NCBI GenBank assembly: GCA_964059195.1
Contig: CAXKWD010000008.1
Coordinates: forward strand, 44,631,502-44,695,501
Direction: 5' to 3'
Length of the DNA: 64,000 nucleotides
Origin: Ectobius pallidus
Taxonomy: Eukaryota > Arthropoda > Insecta > Blattodea > Ectobiidae
This document shows positions 20,297 to 32,298 of this stretch, piece by piece. The notes beneath the pieces are model-generated. The model saw only the letters and a program-made list of their open reading frames with translations, searched no databases and was not told the origin of the DNA. The position numbers were made by a program, and so were the translations under genes. The number at the start of each line of letters is the position of its first letter. Position 1 is the first letter of the stretch.

Positions 20297-21124
20297 TTTT
20301 CTTTAATTTCCTATCTACATGATTCCTATGACTGGAGAAGATTCAATAAATTAAGGAACATTCTTTAATACAGCCATAGCAGATAAATATAAAATGAGAA
20401 AAATAACCAGACATCAGTTTTTCACCAGTTCTATTTCAATTGAAGTAAGTGTGATGCTGTTCTTTTTTATTATTATTATTATTTCTTTTTTAATTTTAAT
20501 ATGATAAGTAGCTGTTAGTAATGTAGGTGAAGAGACAATGTGGCATATTAATCATTATAATGAAACATTAAGATACCATTTAAAGGCACAAAATTGAGCC
20601 AGAATTGTTTCCACTTTTGCCTGTTGAAGGAAAAATATTTAGGCTACTAATGAAGAAAGCATGTTTTTATAATAGGCCTATAACCCAAAGACAGAGGTGT
20701 AGGCCTATCCTGTAAACTGTTTAAGGTATGCAACATGAAACCTTTCAATAAGAAGGTCCACGTGCATCTCTAATTAATCATGATTTTATTGTAGTGGAAA
20801 TTTCCTTTAGATTATTTTTCCCCCCTGCTTGCAGAACGAGTTTCCAGCCCTCTTCTGTACAAGCAAATTCTTCTAAAAATGATTGAAATTTCACTCTCCC
20901 ATGCTTGCCCTAGTGCCATTAATCCTTGCTAGAGATGAGGAAACATAATTGCATGACATAAATGCAAATGAGGATAAGTAGTAATTTCCAAGTCTTTGTC
21001 TGTTAGCCAGCAGCATATAAGGATGAATGTGACTTGAGGATTGAATTTGCTTAAGCTACCAATTTTTTTTTTTTTAAATTATAAACATCTGATAAAACCC
21101 ATACATTTTTATCTAAGGACCCTG
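20297..21124. other. No recognisable gene
   Basis: AT-rich sequence with short homopolymer and TTA runs (20463-20485). No domain-bearing frame or terminal repeats seen. Confidence 0.5.
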
Positions 21125-21345
21125 GCAAGCTTTAACTTCTGTACTTAAGTTTTGGAACAGACTGTAGACCATGTATCATTTGAATGCAAGCTAGAAATAG
21201 AGAACTCTATTTAGAAATAACATGGTAAAATAAGGGAAATAGACTAACTTTAAAACTAAATTACTAAACAATTACTAAGAAGAATTTGTTAATTTTATGC
21301 AATCAATAAACTTTGAAAAACTCTAAAGAATGTAAAAGGATTACT
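21125..21345 (+). pseudogene. LINE C-terminal fragment (copy 1)
   Basis: Matches 23565-23780: GACTGTAGACCATGTATCATT (protein QTVDHVxFEC), GAAATAGAGAACTCT, ATGCAATCAATAAA. The V-D-H-V-x-F-E-C stretch is part of the zinc-knuckle end of jockey/R1/I-type LINEs. It is truncated at both sides. Confidence 0.7.
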
Positions 21346-22401
21346 CATGTGTGAAAGATTGTTATTATCTGAAGTATCAAATAAGATACAGCAATTCCAT
21401 TGAAATAAATAGGCTACTAACAATATTTATTGGCAATTTTTTTTTCATTTGGGTCATTCAGAAAAGGTTTTTATTTTGTTTGTCATGTAACAGTTTGAAT
21501 CAACTGTACTCATATTTCTTTTCCATTCTAACATCCTTAAGAGATTTTGAAACAGCGGAGTTGGTTGGAAATTAAAAACCCAATTTATGAGGGAAAATTA
21601 TGACGAATGCCACTTCACCTATTTCACCTGTTGCTTCAGCTAGTAGAAAACTAATATCCTTTCTTATACGGCTATAAAATTAATAGAATCTTCATCCTTT
21701 TCATCTTTTGCTTCTCCATTGATTTTACTTATGAAGGGTACAAGTATTAAATGCAAATATATTCACCTGCATAGAACTACTTGTAGCACATGATAAATAA
21801 GGTAGAATTCAACCAACTTTGTACTAAATTAGAGGAAAACATTGTCCTTGGTATTCTCTTCTTTAATGAACAGAATTACACACAAGAAGAACATTTAATC
21901 AATTCTGCCATACCTGGGAACAATGTCTTTGGCAAACCAAAGATCACAATTAGAGAAATTGTTGTACTTGATGATACTCTCATCTATCATCAGAGCCTGA
22001 TTGCTTCCAAGTACGTCTTTATCCTTTAACTCTCCATGCCTCACAAAATGATAGAAGAGATCCTGCATCCTTTTTATGTACCTGTTGAAATAAGTAGTTA
22101 GGAAATATTTAGTATTTATATTTATGGGAAGGAGCTACACAGTTGGCACTTCTCCAATTAAATCTTTTACGAAAAAGATAATTAAAATAATAAAATATCA
22201 TTTAATAATTTACTGCTCTACACATCTCATATACAAAGCATTTAACTATTTAACATTAAGCAAATTTATATGTATAGATAATTAAATTATTTTCACATGA
22301 ATAAAAAAACTGCTGTATTGAACGATTATGGAAACAACATTAACCTTTAAGGAGTCGCGCTGTGGTGGAAATGACCATAAAGTTTCAATTCTTAATCAAA
22401 T
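21346..22401. other. No recognisable gene
   Basis: Contains a 79-codon open stretch at 21790-22029 (plus) without domain motifs; its reality is doubtful. No repeats with clear borders before the TE3 copy at 22402. Confidence 0.4.
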
Positions 22402-23195
22402 GTACTACCTGCGCACCACTTCTTGGGCGCTGGATTTACGGGGAAGTGAGGGTCGGGGGGAACAAAACATAGCTAGTCAGCCAGTCTTTCTGCAGTGTTG
22501 TCAACCAAAGAAATAATGTTTCAGCAGAATCGTGCGTATGTAGTGACATTTAATATATAACTGTTTTAATGCAGTCCAATAATATAACGTGGTGACAGTA
22601 TTGTGTAACAATTAATTAGGCTACACGTCATATGGGTTTGGTTATCAAATATGAATATTATACATGATATAGGCTCAATATTTTTACACTGGATGACTAA
22701 CTTTAAGCATAAAGAAGAGTCTTAGCAGAACATGCTTCACCATTTCGTGTTGTAAAACGTAAGAGAGGTAAGACATCTAAAAATGGAGAACACTATAGGC
22801 CTAATTTTAAACGTATTTAATACGTTTTGTGAAAAGTTTGCTCAAATTTCAGTCCATGAAATTGACATCAGAGTTCATGGGATCGTCAGAAATTAGCACG
22901 TATGGAATTCTTAAAAGGTGAGGAAAGTGTTGGATGTACAATGAAGTGTTTGTGAAATCAGCAGTTCGAAAGATTGTATTTTCCCCCATAACTCCATGCG
23001 TCAGAAAAGATAATGTCAATAAATAAATAAGAATCCTGAGGCAGAATGAAAGCTTAGTATTGAAGCCACTAGATGTCAGGGTGTATAGCGTACTTCGTGT
23101 TTCAATGTTGTCAGCTTTACCTAAGAAGTTGAACGAAACCTACCGAATGAGGACTAGGGAGCCGAGTGCCCAAGAAATCGCGCGCGGGTAGTAAG
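22402..23195 (+). mobile_element. TE3 copy 2
   Basis: Same orientation and interior as the copy at 8975-9850. Ends are GTACTACCTGCGCACCACTT and, inverted, ACTACCCGCGCGCGATTTC. It is about 80 bp shorter through small internal deletions. No coding capacity. It lies immediately upstream of the LINE RNase H fragment at 23201. Confidence 0.85.
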
Positions 23196-23200
23196 TATCC

Positions 23201-23850
23201 AGTGACCTAGCTACTTGTATTCTACTCTTGGGTTGAAAAACATGTTGAGAATCTGGGAAATGAGCTGGCAGATCAACTGGCTAAACAGCACTTATTTACC
23301 AGTGAATTATAATAGGATACCACAAAGTGCAATTTTGTGTTAACTCATGTTCAAAGTATCACCCTGTGGGAAATGAATGGCAAAGGAAGAATAATGGTGT
23401 AATAACAAAATAGTTTTCCCCCAGAGTGAAAGAAAGATTAAAATTTAATATCCCAATAACAGGAATGTATAACATCCTTGCTAATGGGTTATGAAAATTA
23501 AGATCTTATTAATTATCATAGATTCAAAATAATGGACATCCCTTGTGTCCATATGGAAGTGCCAAACAGACTGTAGACCATGTATTATTTGAATGCAGCA
23601 AGCTAGAAATAGAGAACTCTTTTTAGAAATAACATGGTAAAATATGGGAAATGGACTAACGTTAAAAGTAAATTACTAAACAATATTATTAAGAAGAATT
23701 CGTTAATTTTATGCAATCAATAAAACTCTAAAGAATGTAAAAGGATTACTCATGTGTGAAAAATTGTTTTTACAATATTAATCATTGCATGTAATATTAC
23801 TTTTGTTGTAATGGAGAATGCAGCCAATAAATCATTTTTTTAACCATACA
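23201..23850 (+). pseudogene. LINE RNase H and C-terminal zinc-knuckle fragment (copy 2)
   Basis: Starts in an RNase H domain, read as WVEKHVENLGNELADQLAKQ (its ELAD holds a catalytic-type Asp). It continues through stops to QTVDHVLFEC in another frame, and ends near CAGCCAATAAATCATTTTTT. RNase H followed by a Cys/His end is found in I, R1-like and jockey-related LINEs. The copy at 21125-21345 shows the same 3' part. Confidence 0.75.
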
Positions 23851-24103
23851 TACACACAACACAGTGGCTATTAGACTATGTCTATTCATATTGAAAAACC
23901 ACCCTCTCTTAAAAACTGACCTCTTTTATCAAAGAGAGCAGTTTCAAGTCTTCACTAGTGGTCTTGTCACGACATAAACAAACATTCATACAAGAAAAGA
24001 AAGCTACCGGGCAAATTGCAATGCCGCACTCTTCTTTCTGTATTTTTGCTTAATTTGGACAAAAATCCCAGGTCCCATATTTTACAAGATACAGTATATC
24101 CCA

Positions 24104-25152
24104 AGTAGTATGGTTTTATATGTGACGTCAGAGGCGGATTGTGCGGATTGATGACGTCACTTCCGGTCAGCTGATCCTGACGTCACAAGTGGGCGTGGCC
24201 TATGACGTCACAAGGGGGCGTGGCTATGACGTCAGTGGCGGATTGTATGACGTCACAAGTGGGGGTGGCTATAACCACGTGATTCAAAATGGCGTCGGTT
24301 CCGGTTCCTATTGCAAATAGCGGCGGTTCCGGTTCCTATTTCAAATGGCGGACGAAGCGCGAAATTCAAAATTTGGAAATTAATAATATAAATGGCGTCC
24401 GTTCCGGTTCCTATTTCAAATGGCGGACAAAGCGCGAAATTCAAAATTTAGAAATTCATAATTAAAATGGTCACGTTTCCGGGGCGGATCAAGCGCGAAA
24501 TTCAAAATTTTGAAATTTATAATGAAAATGGCTACGTTTCCGGTTCCTATTTCAAATGGCATAAGGTGGGAAATTTAAAATTTGTATAATGTTAGATGGT
24601 GGTTGATTTGAAAATTGCAAAAGGTGGAAATTGGATATTACAATTGCAAATGGTGGATGGTGGGAAATTTAAAGTTTATATATTGGTAGATGACAGGTGG
24701 GTTGTTTTACAACATGGCGGCATTGTGTACGTCACAAGCGGATTGCTATAACCTATCTCAACAGTGGATTGTTTTATGACGTCACTTCTTACGTCACAGG
24801 CGGATTGAGCGGATTAGATCATATGACAGGTGGATTGTTTTATGACGTCACTTCTTACGTCACAGGCGGATTATGCGGATTGGGAGGAATGCTATGACCT
24901 ATCTCAACAGTGGAGTGTTTTATGACGTCATGGCTTACGTCACAGGCGGATTGAGCGGATTAGATCATATGACAGGTGGATTGTTTTATGACGTCACTTC
25001 TTACGTCACAGGCGGATTATGCGGATTGGGAGGAATGCTATGACCTATCTCAACAGTGGAGTGTTTTATGACGTCATGGCTTACGTCACAGGCGGATTGA
25101 GCGGATTAGATCATATGACATGTGGAATGATTTATGACGTCACGGCAGATTT
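24104..25152 (+). repeat. Left TIR arm with CRE-palindrome array
   Basis: From the tip inward: GC-rich words with TGACGTCA (six perfect octamers between 24122 and 24255); a block of repeated CGCGAAATTCAAAATTT and TTCCGGTTCCTATTTCAAAT units; then a 147-bp tandem repeat (starts near 24752, 24899 and 25045 at CTATCTCAACAGTGGA) with six more TGACGTCA. The inner border is near CACGGCAGA at 25152. Confidence 0.9.
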
Positions 25153-28100
25153 CAACTTTATGTCTTTTTTACATGGAAGCATATAGATCACAACGTATAA
25201 ATGCAACGTCATCAGTTTTGTTCCTCCACATAGGTTTTCTGTAAGATGACTATTTCAGTAAAAAATATCCCTGAGAGCGTTATTTTATTCCTTCAAGTAT
25301 TTTTATAAATATGGTAGCCATCGTCTTAAAACTATATTTTATTCGTAAGATGATAATCCTAGCCCAGGGGTTAACTCAGCTTCTGGCTTACAAGTTAAAA
25401 CAATAGATTTTACTATTAATCTTCAAAGGTGTAAGCTGTGTAAGGATGTTAATTTTCAGACATCATATATCTAATCCACATTACAGCATTATAAAATTTG
25501 TGTAAAGAAAGCCATCGATTTATTTAAACATATGCGTACAGACAATTGTGATTACACATTCAGAGCTAGCATTGCTTCATTGTACGTGCAGAGATTTGCT
25601 AAGTTAGCAAAAGTCTCACTCAGCTCTCAATGCAACACTATACTGCTGACGATAGATAAACTGTCGCCCGCGTGTCACTTCATTCATTGCGAATTATCTC
25701 TTTAAATCTCTAGCGTAACACTCCAGTACCTTTAAATTTTAAAAAATGATGTATGACTGAACCTTTAAATTTTAAAATGAATTATAACTATTTTGATATT
25801 CATCACCATTCTATTGGAGTATATTAAAAACTTATAGTGTAATATTCCAACGCTGAATGGGTCTTAGTTCGATTCCCGGTCAGTAATGACATATTCAGCT
25901 TATAAGCACATTGCAGGAAAATGAATATATTGTTTCAGAAAAGCGCTGACAGAAATAAATATCTGATTTCCGCATTGCGAGATTGCAGGAAAATGAATAT
26001 ATTGTTTCAGAAAAGCGCTGATAAGAAATAAATATCAAATATCTGCTGATTTCACCGGAAATGATTATATTTCGCATACGTCATCGATTTAATGTGTGAA
26101 TTCGCGAACATGTATTCTCACAAAGATGAAAAGCGAAATATCTAATTACTGCTGAATTAAGATTAACATATATTTACCATGTCGCGAGGCTATAAGTAAA
26201 TAAGTCATCAATACTTTTATTCTTACTGTTGCGAGACTATTTCATAACGTCATCACTACAGACCTACTTCTCATGTAATGTTTGACCGCTAGCTTTTAAA
26301 TACGAGGTTGAAAGTTGCAATACATTCATTTGAAGCGCCAAGGAGTTTTAGAGTTTAGATGATTAAAAATGCATTACCTATTTTTATGTACGCTTCTTTC
26401 ATTCACCGTTCTACAAACGGACTTGGTCAAATTGTTTACTTTATACATCACGTAACAGTCCTATTACAAATAGTAGAAACTCAAAATAGCTGGAGGTTCG
26501 AGTTTTCAAAACTTACAATTTTTTCCATATTTAGACTTTGAATTAAATTTATGTTTTTATTTTACAAGATCAGCATTAATTTTTACTATGATCCACAACG
26601 GTGGCGCGGTTCCAAACACCCTCAATGTCTTCCACTGATGTTTTATAAAGTCGTTATTATATTCAAATTATATTTTAATTTCAAGGTGGTCTGTGTTAAA
26701 GCTTGTTCCGTGAATATGTCATCCTCAGATCCAACTAAGTTTTAACTTTTGCTTCCATCCGTATATATTTTCATTGTATAATCCACATGTTCTTCCACTT
26801 TGCTAATTACTCTTAAGTCCGATGGATGTTAGCCAAATTTATAGATAAAATGTTTGGTTAACATTTATCCCTGTTTACTGCTTTGCATAATATGACTGCT
26901 TCCTCTATCTTAATGATAATTAGACTTATTCCTGTTATCATGCATAATGCATCATTTAACACGGTTCGAAAAGTTTTATCAATTCGTATGTTTATAAGTC
27001 TTTACACCCTCATGTACTCTGTCCAGTTGTACTATCTTATCCAAACATTTATTCAAACTAAAGCACCACACAAATATTTATTGTTATTCATAAGTCCATT
27101 TGAAAATACGTGGTATAATATCCTGTTAACTATTAGTTTTTAGATATCTTTTCCTACGATATGTAGCAAGCTTATTGATCGAATTTTGAGACGTTGCTGC
27201 TGTTTTCTTTTCCAGGTTTTAATATTGGGATTATCTTGTATTATTTGTCTTCCATCGGTTCCGTTTCGCTGTTGTATTAATCAGAACATGAGATTCAGAT
27301 AATAACCCATGTCGCCAAAGGGTAGGAAAATGTGAACTGTGGATATGCCTATCAATTCAGTGGGACACTTGTGATGTAATTAATGACAAGTCACGATCGC
27401 TCTTTCATGCAATATTCACGTAGCCTACACTACCAATCATGCGTCAGTTGTGAGGATCTCACAAAGCTTTCTCTACTCTCAAAATTGTAACAACTTTAAT
27501 GCCCTGCAGCATACAGATTTTACATCATAGAACAAAAATATATTTTCCAAGTTTTAATATTGAGATTATTTTAGCTTTTTTCCATAGCTTTAGGGAATTT
27601 TCCATTTGTTAACCATCCGCTATCCATCGCCATTACCTTGCTCACTATATCGTCTTCTGCAAGAGCTTTTAAGTATTCATTATGTTCTAAAACATTCATA
27701 ATTTCCGATTGTATACAAATAACATCTCCGGTGTTTATTGGTATCTTTGTTTCTTCTCTTAACATTCTCCGAAACTAACTATCTTCTTCTTTATTATCTA
27801 CAGATGCAAAGTAGCTCAAAAGTTGCATCATAGCATGTTCTATACTAGTTGTACTCGATCGAGTAATATGGATGTTAATACTATGCTTTTCCATATTATG
27901 TCAGATGTCGGATTGTGTATTTCATTCCACGGATTGCTTGTTGTGGATGTGTTACAATATTCTCACCATGAGCTAAATTTCTGTATTTGTATAGTTTCTC
28001 ATTATTCCATTTTGCTTCAAAGTGATGCTCTTTACGCATTTCTTTTATAATGTGGTACCTTCTCCTTAGTATGCAAAATGTCATAGATTTTTACCTAATT

Positions 28101-29361
28101 TGCACCATCATGTTTGAATTAGTTTTCTTAGCTTTCCACTATTGTTTAACTTAACCTACACTATTTTCCATCAATTTTTTCTTTTTATCATACAACCTAC
28201 CTAATTATCCTCACAATATGGGATTATTACCGAGTTAACATACATTTTTTCTATAATACATCACTAGTTTAGCGGTTAAAGATAATATGCTTAAGTTCTC
28301 ATCATTACTTAAAATGCCTTTGAACTCGACATGCTCATCATTCCAGTCTTAGACCTAATATTTTAAATGCACTTGATACAAATATAATTTTTTACGAGAT
28401 CTTTATCATAATTTACAGAGCACCTAATAGTTATTTGTAATATTGTTTTAAATTTAGAATCATTGTATCCGCTAGCCTTCACAATATTTCATTTTAATTT
28501 TTCAGTTATGTTCGTTCTATATAGGTATTTCATTTCTACAGTCAAGCTAGCCCTAAGAAGTTCTCTTTTATTACTTCAAGGTTTGGTATAGAACATTATG
28601 AAAGATATTCTTCCATAACTTTTCTTAGAGTTCTTTGTATGTTTTTCCTTAACGCTATGGTAATAATATTCTAGCAGATAAGGGTTCAGTTTATGCATTT
28701 CATTCATGTATGTGAAATAGAAATAAAAATTATAAATGAGTTTCTTCAGGTTCTTACACATAATATACAATACATTTCAAATATTATATCGAGATATTCA
28801 TTGGAGTCCATCAAACTCTTAACTTTATCCCACCATCTATACATCTTTTATATATTGTACAGCATAATGGATATCATTTTGAAATCACTTTTTACATATA
28901 AAATTATCGACTATTTTATGTTTACGCTATATGTTTAAGTACTTGCTCTACGTTTTTACATAAATTCATTATAAGTATCAAATTTTCCACATAAATTAGC
29001 GAAAATAACGAAGTTTTCTCGTAAAATAACTATAAATATCGACTTTTATACATAGAAAGATGAAAAATTACACAATCACATACACACATAACACAATCAT
29101 TTCATTTCTAGGAGAGTAGACCTACATTTCACACACATATAAATGATACTTCATTTTAAACTAGGAATTGATTGAAATTGAGAAACACATACCAAATCTT
29201 CAAGTTGCTGTCAATATTCTGGAGGATATAACACGAAGCATACTATACAACATTCATCACTCTTTTTTTACATAATTAACTCTAAATTCAGTTCATAGAG
29301 GACTATGTGATGGAAATATTTAAGAAGGGTTATTCCATTCTTAACACTGAATAGAGAGGGC
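25153..29361. other. Central region of the Polinton-like element, genes unrecognised
   Basis: AT-rich. There is no long open frame, but several stop-poor stretches. On plus, about 25475-25705 reads HYKICVKKAIDLFKHM...SIASLYVQRFAKLAKV, preceded after a stop by CKLCKD, giving Cys-x2-Cys...His-x3-Cys spacing. On minus, 27571-27765 reads IPINTGDVICIQSEIMNVL...DSGWLTNGKFPKAM; 27896-28084 reads RRRYHIIKEMRKEHHFEAKW; and about 28775-28850 reads YRWWDKVKSLMDSNEYLDII. These look like eroded genes, but I cannot name them. None matches a Polinton core protein. Confidence 0.5.
25905..26040 (+). repeat. Tandem duplication of about 70 bp
   Basis: GCAGGAAAATGAATATATTG followed by TTTCAGAAAAGCGCTGA occurs at about 25913 and again at about 25984, together with flanking GAAATAAATATC and the TTGCGAGATTGCAGG join. 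It lies in the interior of the Polinton-like element. Confidence 0.9.
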
Positions 29362-30549
29362 CTCGATGTCTGCCGTGACGTCATAAATCATTCCACCTGT
29401 CATATGATCCAATCCGCTCAATCCGCCTGTGACGTAAGCCATGACGTCATAAAACACTCCACTGTTGAGATAGGTCATAGCATTCCTCCCAATCCGCATA
29501 ATCCGCCTGTGACGTAAGAAGTGACGTCATAAAACAATCCACCTGTCATATGATCTAATCCGCTCAATCCGCCTGTGACGTAAGCCATGACGTCATAAAA
29601 CACTCCACTGTTGAGATAGGTCATAGCATTCCTCCCAATCCGCATAATCCGCCTGTGACGTAAGAAGTGACGTCATAAAACAATCCACCTGTCATGTGAT
29701 CTAATCCGCTCAATCCGCCTGTGACGTAAGAAGTGACGTCATAAAACAATCCACTGTTGAGATAGGTTATAGCAATCCGCTTGTGACGTACACAATGCCG
29801 CCATGTTGTAAAACAATCCACCTGTCATCTACCAATATATAAACTTTAAATTTCCCACCATCCGCCATTTGCAATTGTAATATCCAATTTCCACCTTTTG
29901 CAATTTTCAAATCAACCACCATCTAACAATATACAAATTTTAAATTTCCCACCTTACGCCATTTGAAATAGGATCCGGAAACGTAGCCATTTTCATTATA
30001 AATTTCCAAATTTTGAATTTCGCGCTTGATCCGCCCCGGAAAGTGACCATTTTAATTATGAATTTCTAAATTTTGAATTTCGCGCTTTGTCCGCCATTTG
30101 AAATAGGAACCGGAAACGTGGCCATTTTCATTATAAATTTCCAAATTTTGAATTTCGCGCTTGATCCGCCCCGGAAACGTGACCATTTTAATTATGGATT
30201 TCTAAATTTTGAATTTCGCGCTTTGTCCCCCATTTGAAATAGGAACCGGAACGGACGCCATTTATATTATTAATTTCCAAATTTTGAATTTCGCGCTTCG
30301 TCCGCCATTTGAAATAGGAACCGGAACCGCCGCCATTTGCAATAGGAACCGGAACCGACGCCATTTTGAATCACGTGGTTATAGCCACCCCCACTTGTGA
30401 CGTCATACAATCCGCCACTGACGTCATAGCCACGCCCACTTGTGACGTCATAGGCCACGCCCACTTGAGACGTCAGGATCAGCTGACCGGAAGTGACGTC
30501 ATCAATCCGCACAATCCGCCTCTGACGTCACATATAAAACCATACTACT
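29362..30549 (-). repeat. Right TIR arm
   Basis: Inverted copy of 24104-25152, about 140 bp longer because one block (GGCCATTTTCATTATAAATT...CCGGAAACGTGACC) is repeated around 29990-30195. It has eleven perfect TGACGTCA octamers and the same 147-bp tandem units (GTTGAGATAGGT at about 29464, 29610 and 29757). The two arms look about 95% alike by eye. Confidence 0.9.
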
Positions 30550-31617
30550 ATCCCATATTTTCAGAATTCCAGAAGGTATCAGACAAAGGCACTTCTGATG
30601 TCAAATACCTGCAAGTCAGCAAGAATTTAAAACATAACAGTTTATAAATTACCATATTCTCTCAAATTTTAAACCCTTGGACTGATGTGTTTATTTCTTT
30701 TTTGTATTTTTGTATTGGTACGAAAGTTTGTACTGTTAATATAGAGTGATATACTGTAAAATGGGGTGAATAGGATTGGTGAGGTAGAAGTGTTATTTTT
30801 TTATTGCAATAATAGCAATTTGCAGTAATCTCTTATTCTATTTATTTCATTGTGTAACTAGCTTTTTCATTTTTGTCAGTTAATGCCATCAATCTTCCGC
30901 CTTTTGTTAGTTAAAATGTCATGCTACATTTTGAGTCTGCTGTAGCTATCCATTGCCAGAATTACACCTTTTCCTTTTCCAAATGTTAAAATTGCATCTA
31001 ATTTTAGCAGATCTCTTTCAGTATTATTTGTTATGTTTAGATACATACCAGCAGCTATAAAATTTATATTACCCAAAGTGATTTCAATAACTAAAATTTC
31101 TTCTTCTGACAGATGATTAATTCCGGGGTGCGCGGGCAAAGAGAGTTAAGTCCAGATTTCCTGTTATTGAGAAAATTGAATTTAAAGTTTCAGAAGGTCT
31201 CTGTAATTAAATGTTTGACAAAACGTTTAAAGTTTTCATGAATTATTTTTCACTAACTATTTCTGGAGAATATGTGGGTATTGAGTTTCAGTTAACCTTA
31301 TTAGGAGTTAACTACAATTTAAAAAAAAAAAGTTGATATGTGGACTTATCTCAGTATGCACAACTGTGTTTTGGACTTACCTCTTAGTTGAATGTTATTT
31401 AATGGGACTGTTTTAAAATAAATATTATATTGTAAATGGTTTGAACAATACACTTTTACTTATTTATTGTCACAGGACCATACTACAGATGTTCTGTTTA
31501 TTAAATGTCTGAACATGACATTGTTGATGAACATGACAGCCTTATGCTAAGAATTTAATAATAAATTATTTTGTACCGCTGTTAAGAAGTAGGTACCGAT
31601 AATACGCAATAAATGTA

Positions 31618-31918
31618 AAAAGGTAAAGTGATCCCTATACAGGCCATGGAGGCCCAGAGGGTTCCAGAAGGTTGAGGCTCCCAGATTTTGGACATTCGGC
31701 ACATGAAGGTGGTAAGGTTTTCAGCCTTACGCACCGGCCGCCTTTACCCCCAGGATTGCTCCTGGTATTCATTTCTGTTAGAGGCTGAATTGACCCCAGG
31801 GCCATAATGCCACCAGAAGGATTAGGCCAATTGAAAAATCTCAATGACCTCATTGGGAATCGAACCCGCGACCTTCCGATTTGTAGTGCAGCGCCTCAAC
31901 CACTATGCTACGGCATAC
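31618..31918 (-). repeat. tRNA-derived SINE, complete
   Basis: Reading the minus strand, the head has an RNA polymerase III box A (TAGCATAGTGG, 31910-31900) and box B (GGTTCGATTCC, 31866-31856). Then come the body with CAGGAGCAATCCTGGGGGTA-type sequence (inverted) and GGCGGCCGGTGCGTAAGGC, and a tail TATAGGGATCACTTTACC near 31620. The truncated copy at 3290-3508 shares the body. It is a retroposed element transcribed by polymerase III and mobilised by a LINE, not a functional tRNA gene. Confidence 0.85.
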
Positions 31919-32213
31919 CACAGCGCAATAAATGTAAATTACAGTTTTGTTTCTTGTTAATGTTGGCAGTGTAGGTTGAATTAATGATCACATGCGCATT
32001 TATTCCTGCTGTTATTTTTAATAACAACAAACTCGAATAAAAATAACAAGTCACGTAACATGTGGACGATTTTTGCTGACAAGGCACATTAAAGGAAGTT
32101 GACATCATAAATCGCTCACTGACTTGTGCCAGGTTAACAACAACACAGAAACAGTTGCACTGCAAATCGGTGAAAACTTATTGTTCAGGAAGACATAAGG
32201 ATCACTGTATTAC

Positions 32214-32298
32214 CTGAATCTTCATTCCTGTTGTATTTGGATGAAACATCACATTGTCTTGGTAGGATTTCAAACATTTTTTTCCCTCTTGATGCCAT
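32214..32298 (-). pseudogene. TE6 first coding exon remnant
   Basis: An ATG at 32298 encodes MASRGKKMFEILPRQCDV...NRNEDSG in 28 codons, ending in phase 1 at GATTCAG|GTAATA. The basic 'MASRGKK' start recalls uncharacterised insect repeat proteins. TE2 has a first exon of similar length ending in the same GATTCAG|GTA, also in phase 1 (6719-6647). Downstream exons were not recognised. Confidence 0.5.

Larger units (their letters stand above)
24104..30549. mobile_element. Polinton/Maverick-like 6.4-kb element with >1-kb TIRs
   Basis: The outer ends are AGTAGTATGGTTTTATATG and its inverse CCATACTACT at 30540-30549, flanked by perfect 6-bp duplications ATCCCA (24098-24103, 30550-30555). AG...CT ends, 6-bp duplications and very long TIRs are together diagnostic of Polintons. 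The TIRs cover 24104-25152 and 29362-30549 and the centre is 4.2 kb. Polintons are usually 15-20 kb with DNA polymerase B, integrase, ATPase, protease and capsid genes, none of which I recognise here. It is therefore a deleted, foldback-like or unknown derivative. The long-TIR foldback class is the main alternative. Confidence 0.7.

Noticed and set aside
21790..22029. 79-codon open stretch as a small gene
   Set aside because: No homologous motif, no splice or promoter support and composition like surrounding AT-rich DNA.
24697..24897. 66-codon repeat peptides with DVTSYVTGG in the TIRs (also 29621-29821)
   Set aside because: These are translations of the 147-bp tandem repeat containing TGACGTCA. 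The reading frame is not kept in the longer blocks and no start context or splice signal supports a gene.
31856..31910. Possible tRNA gene (box A and box B on minus)
   Set aside because: The head continues into a SINE body repeated at 3290-3508, and a proper acceptor stem pairing is not evident, so it is a SINE promoter.
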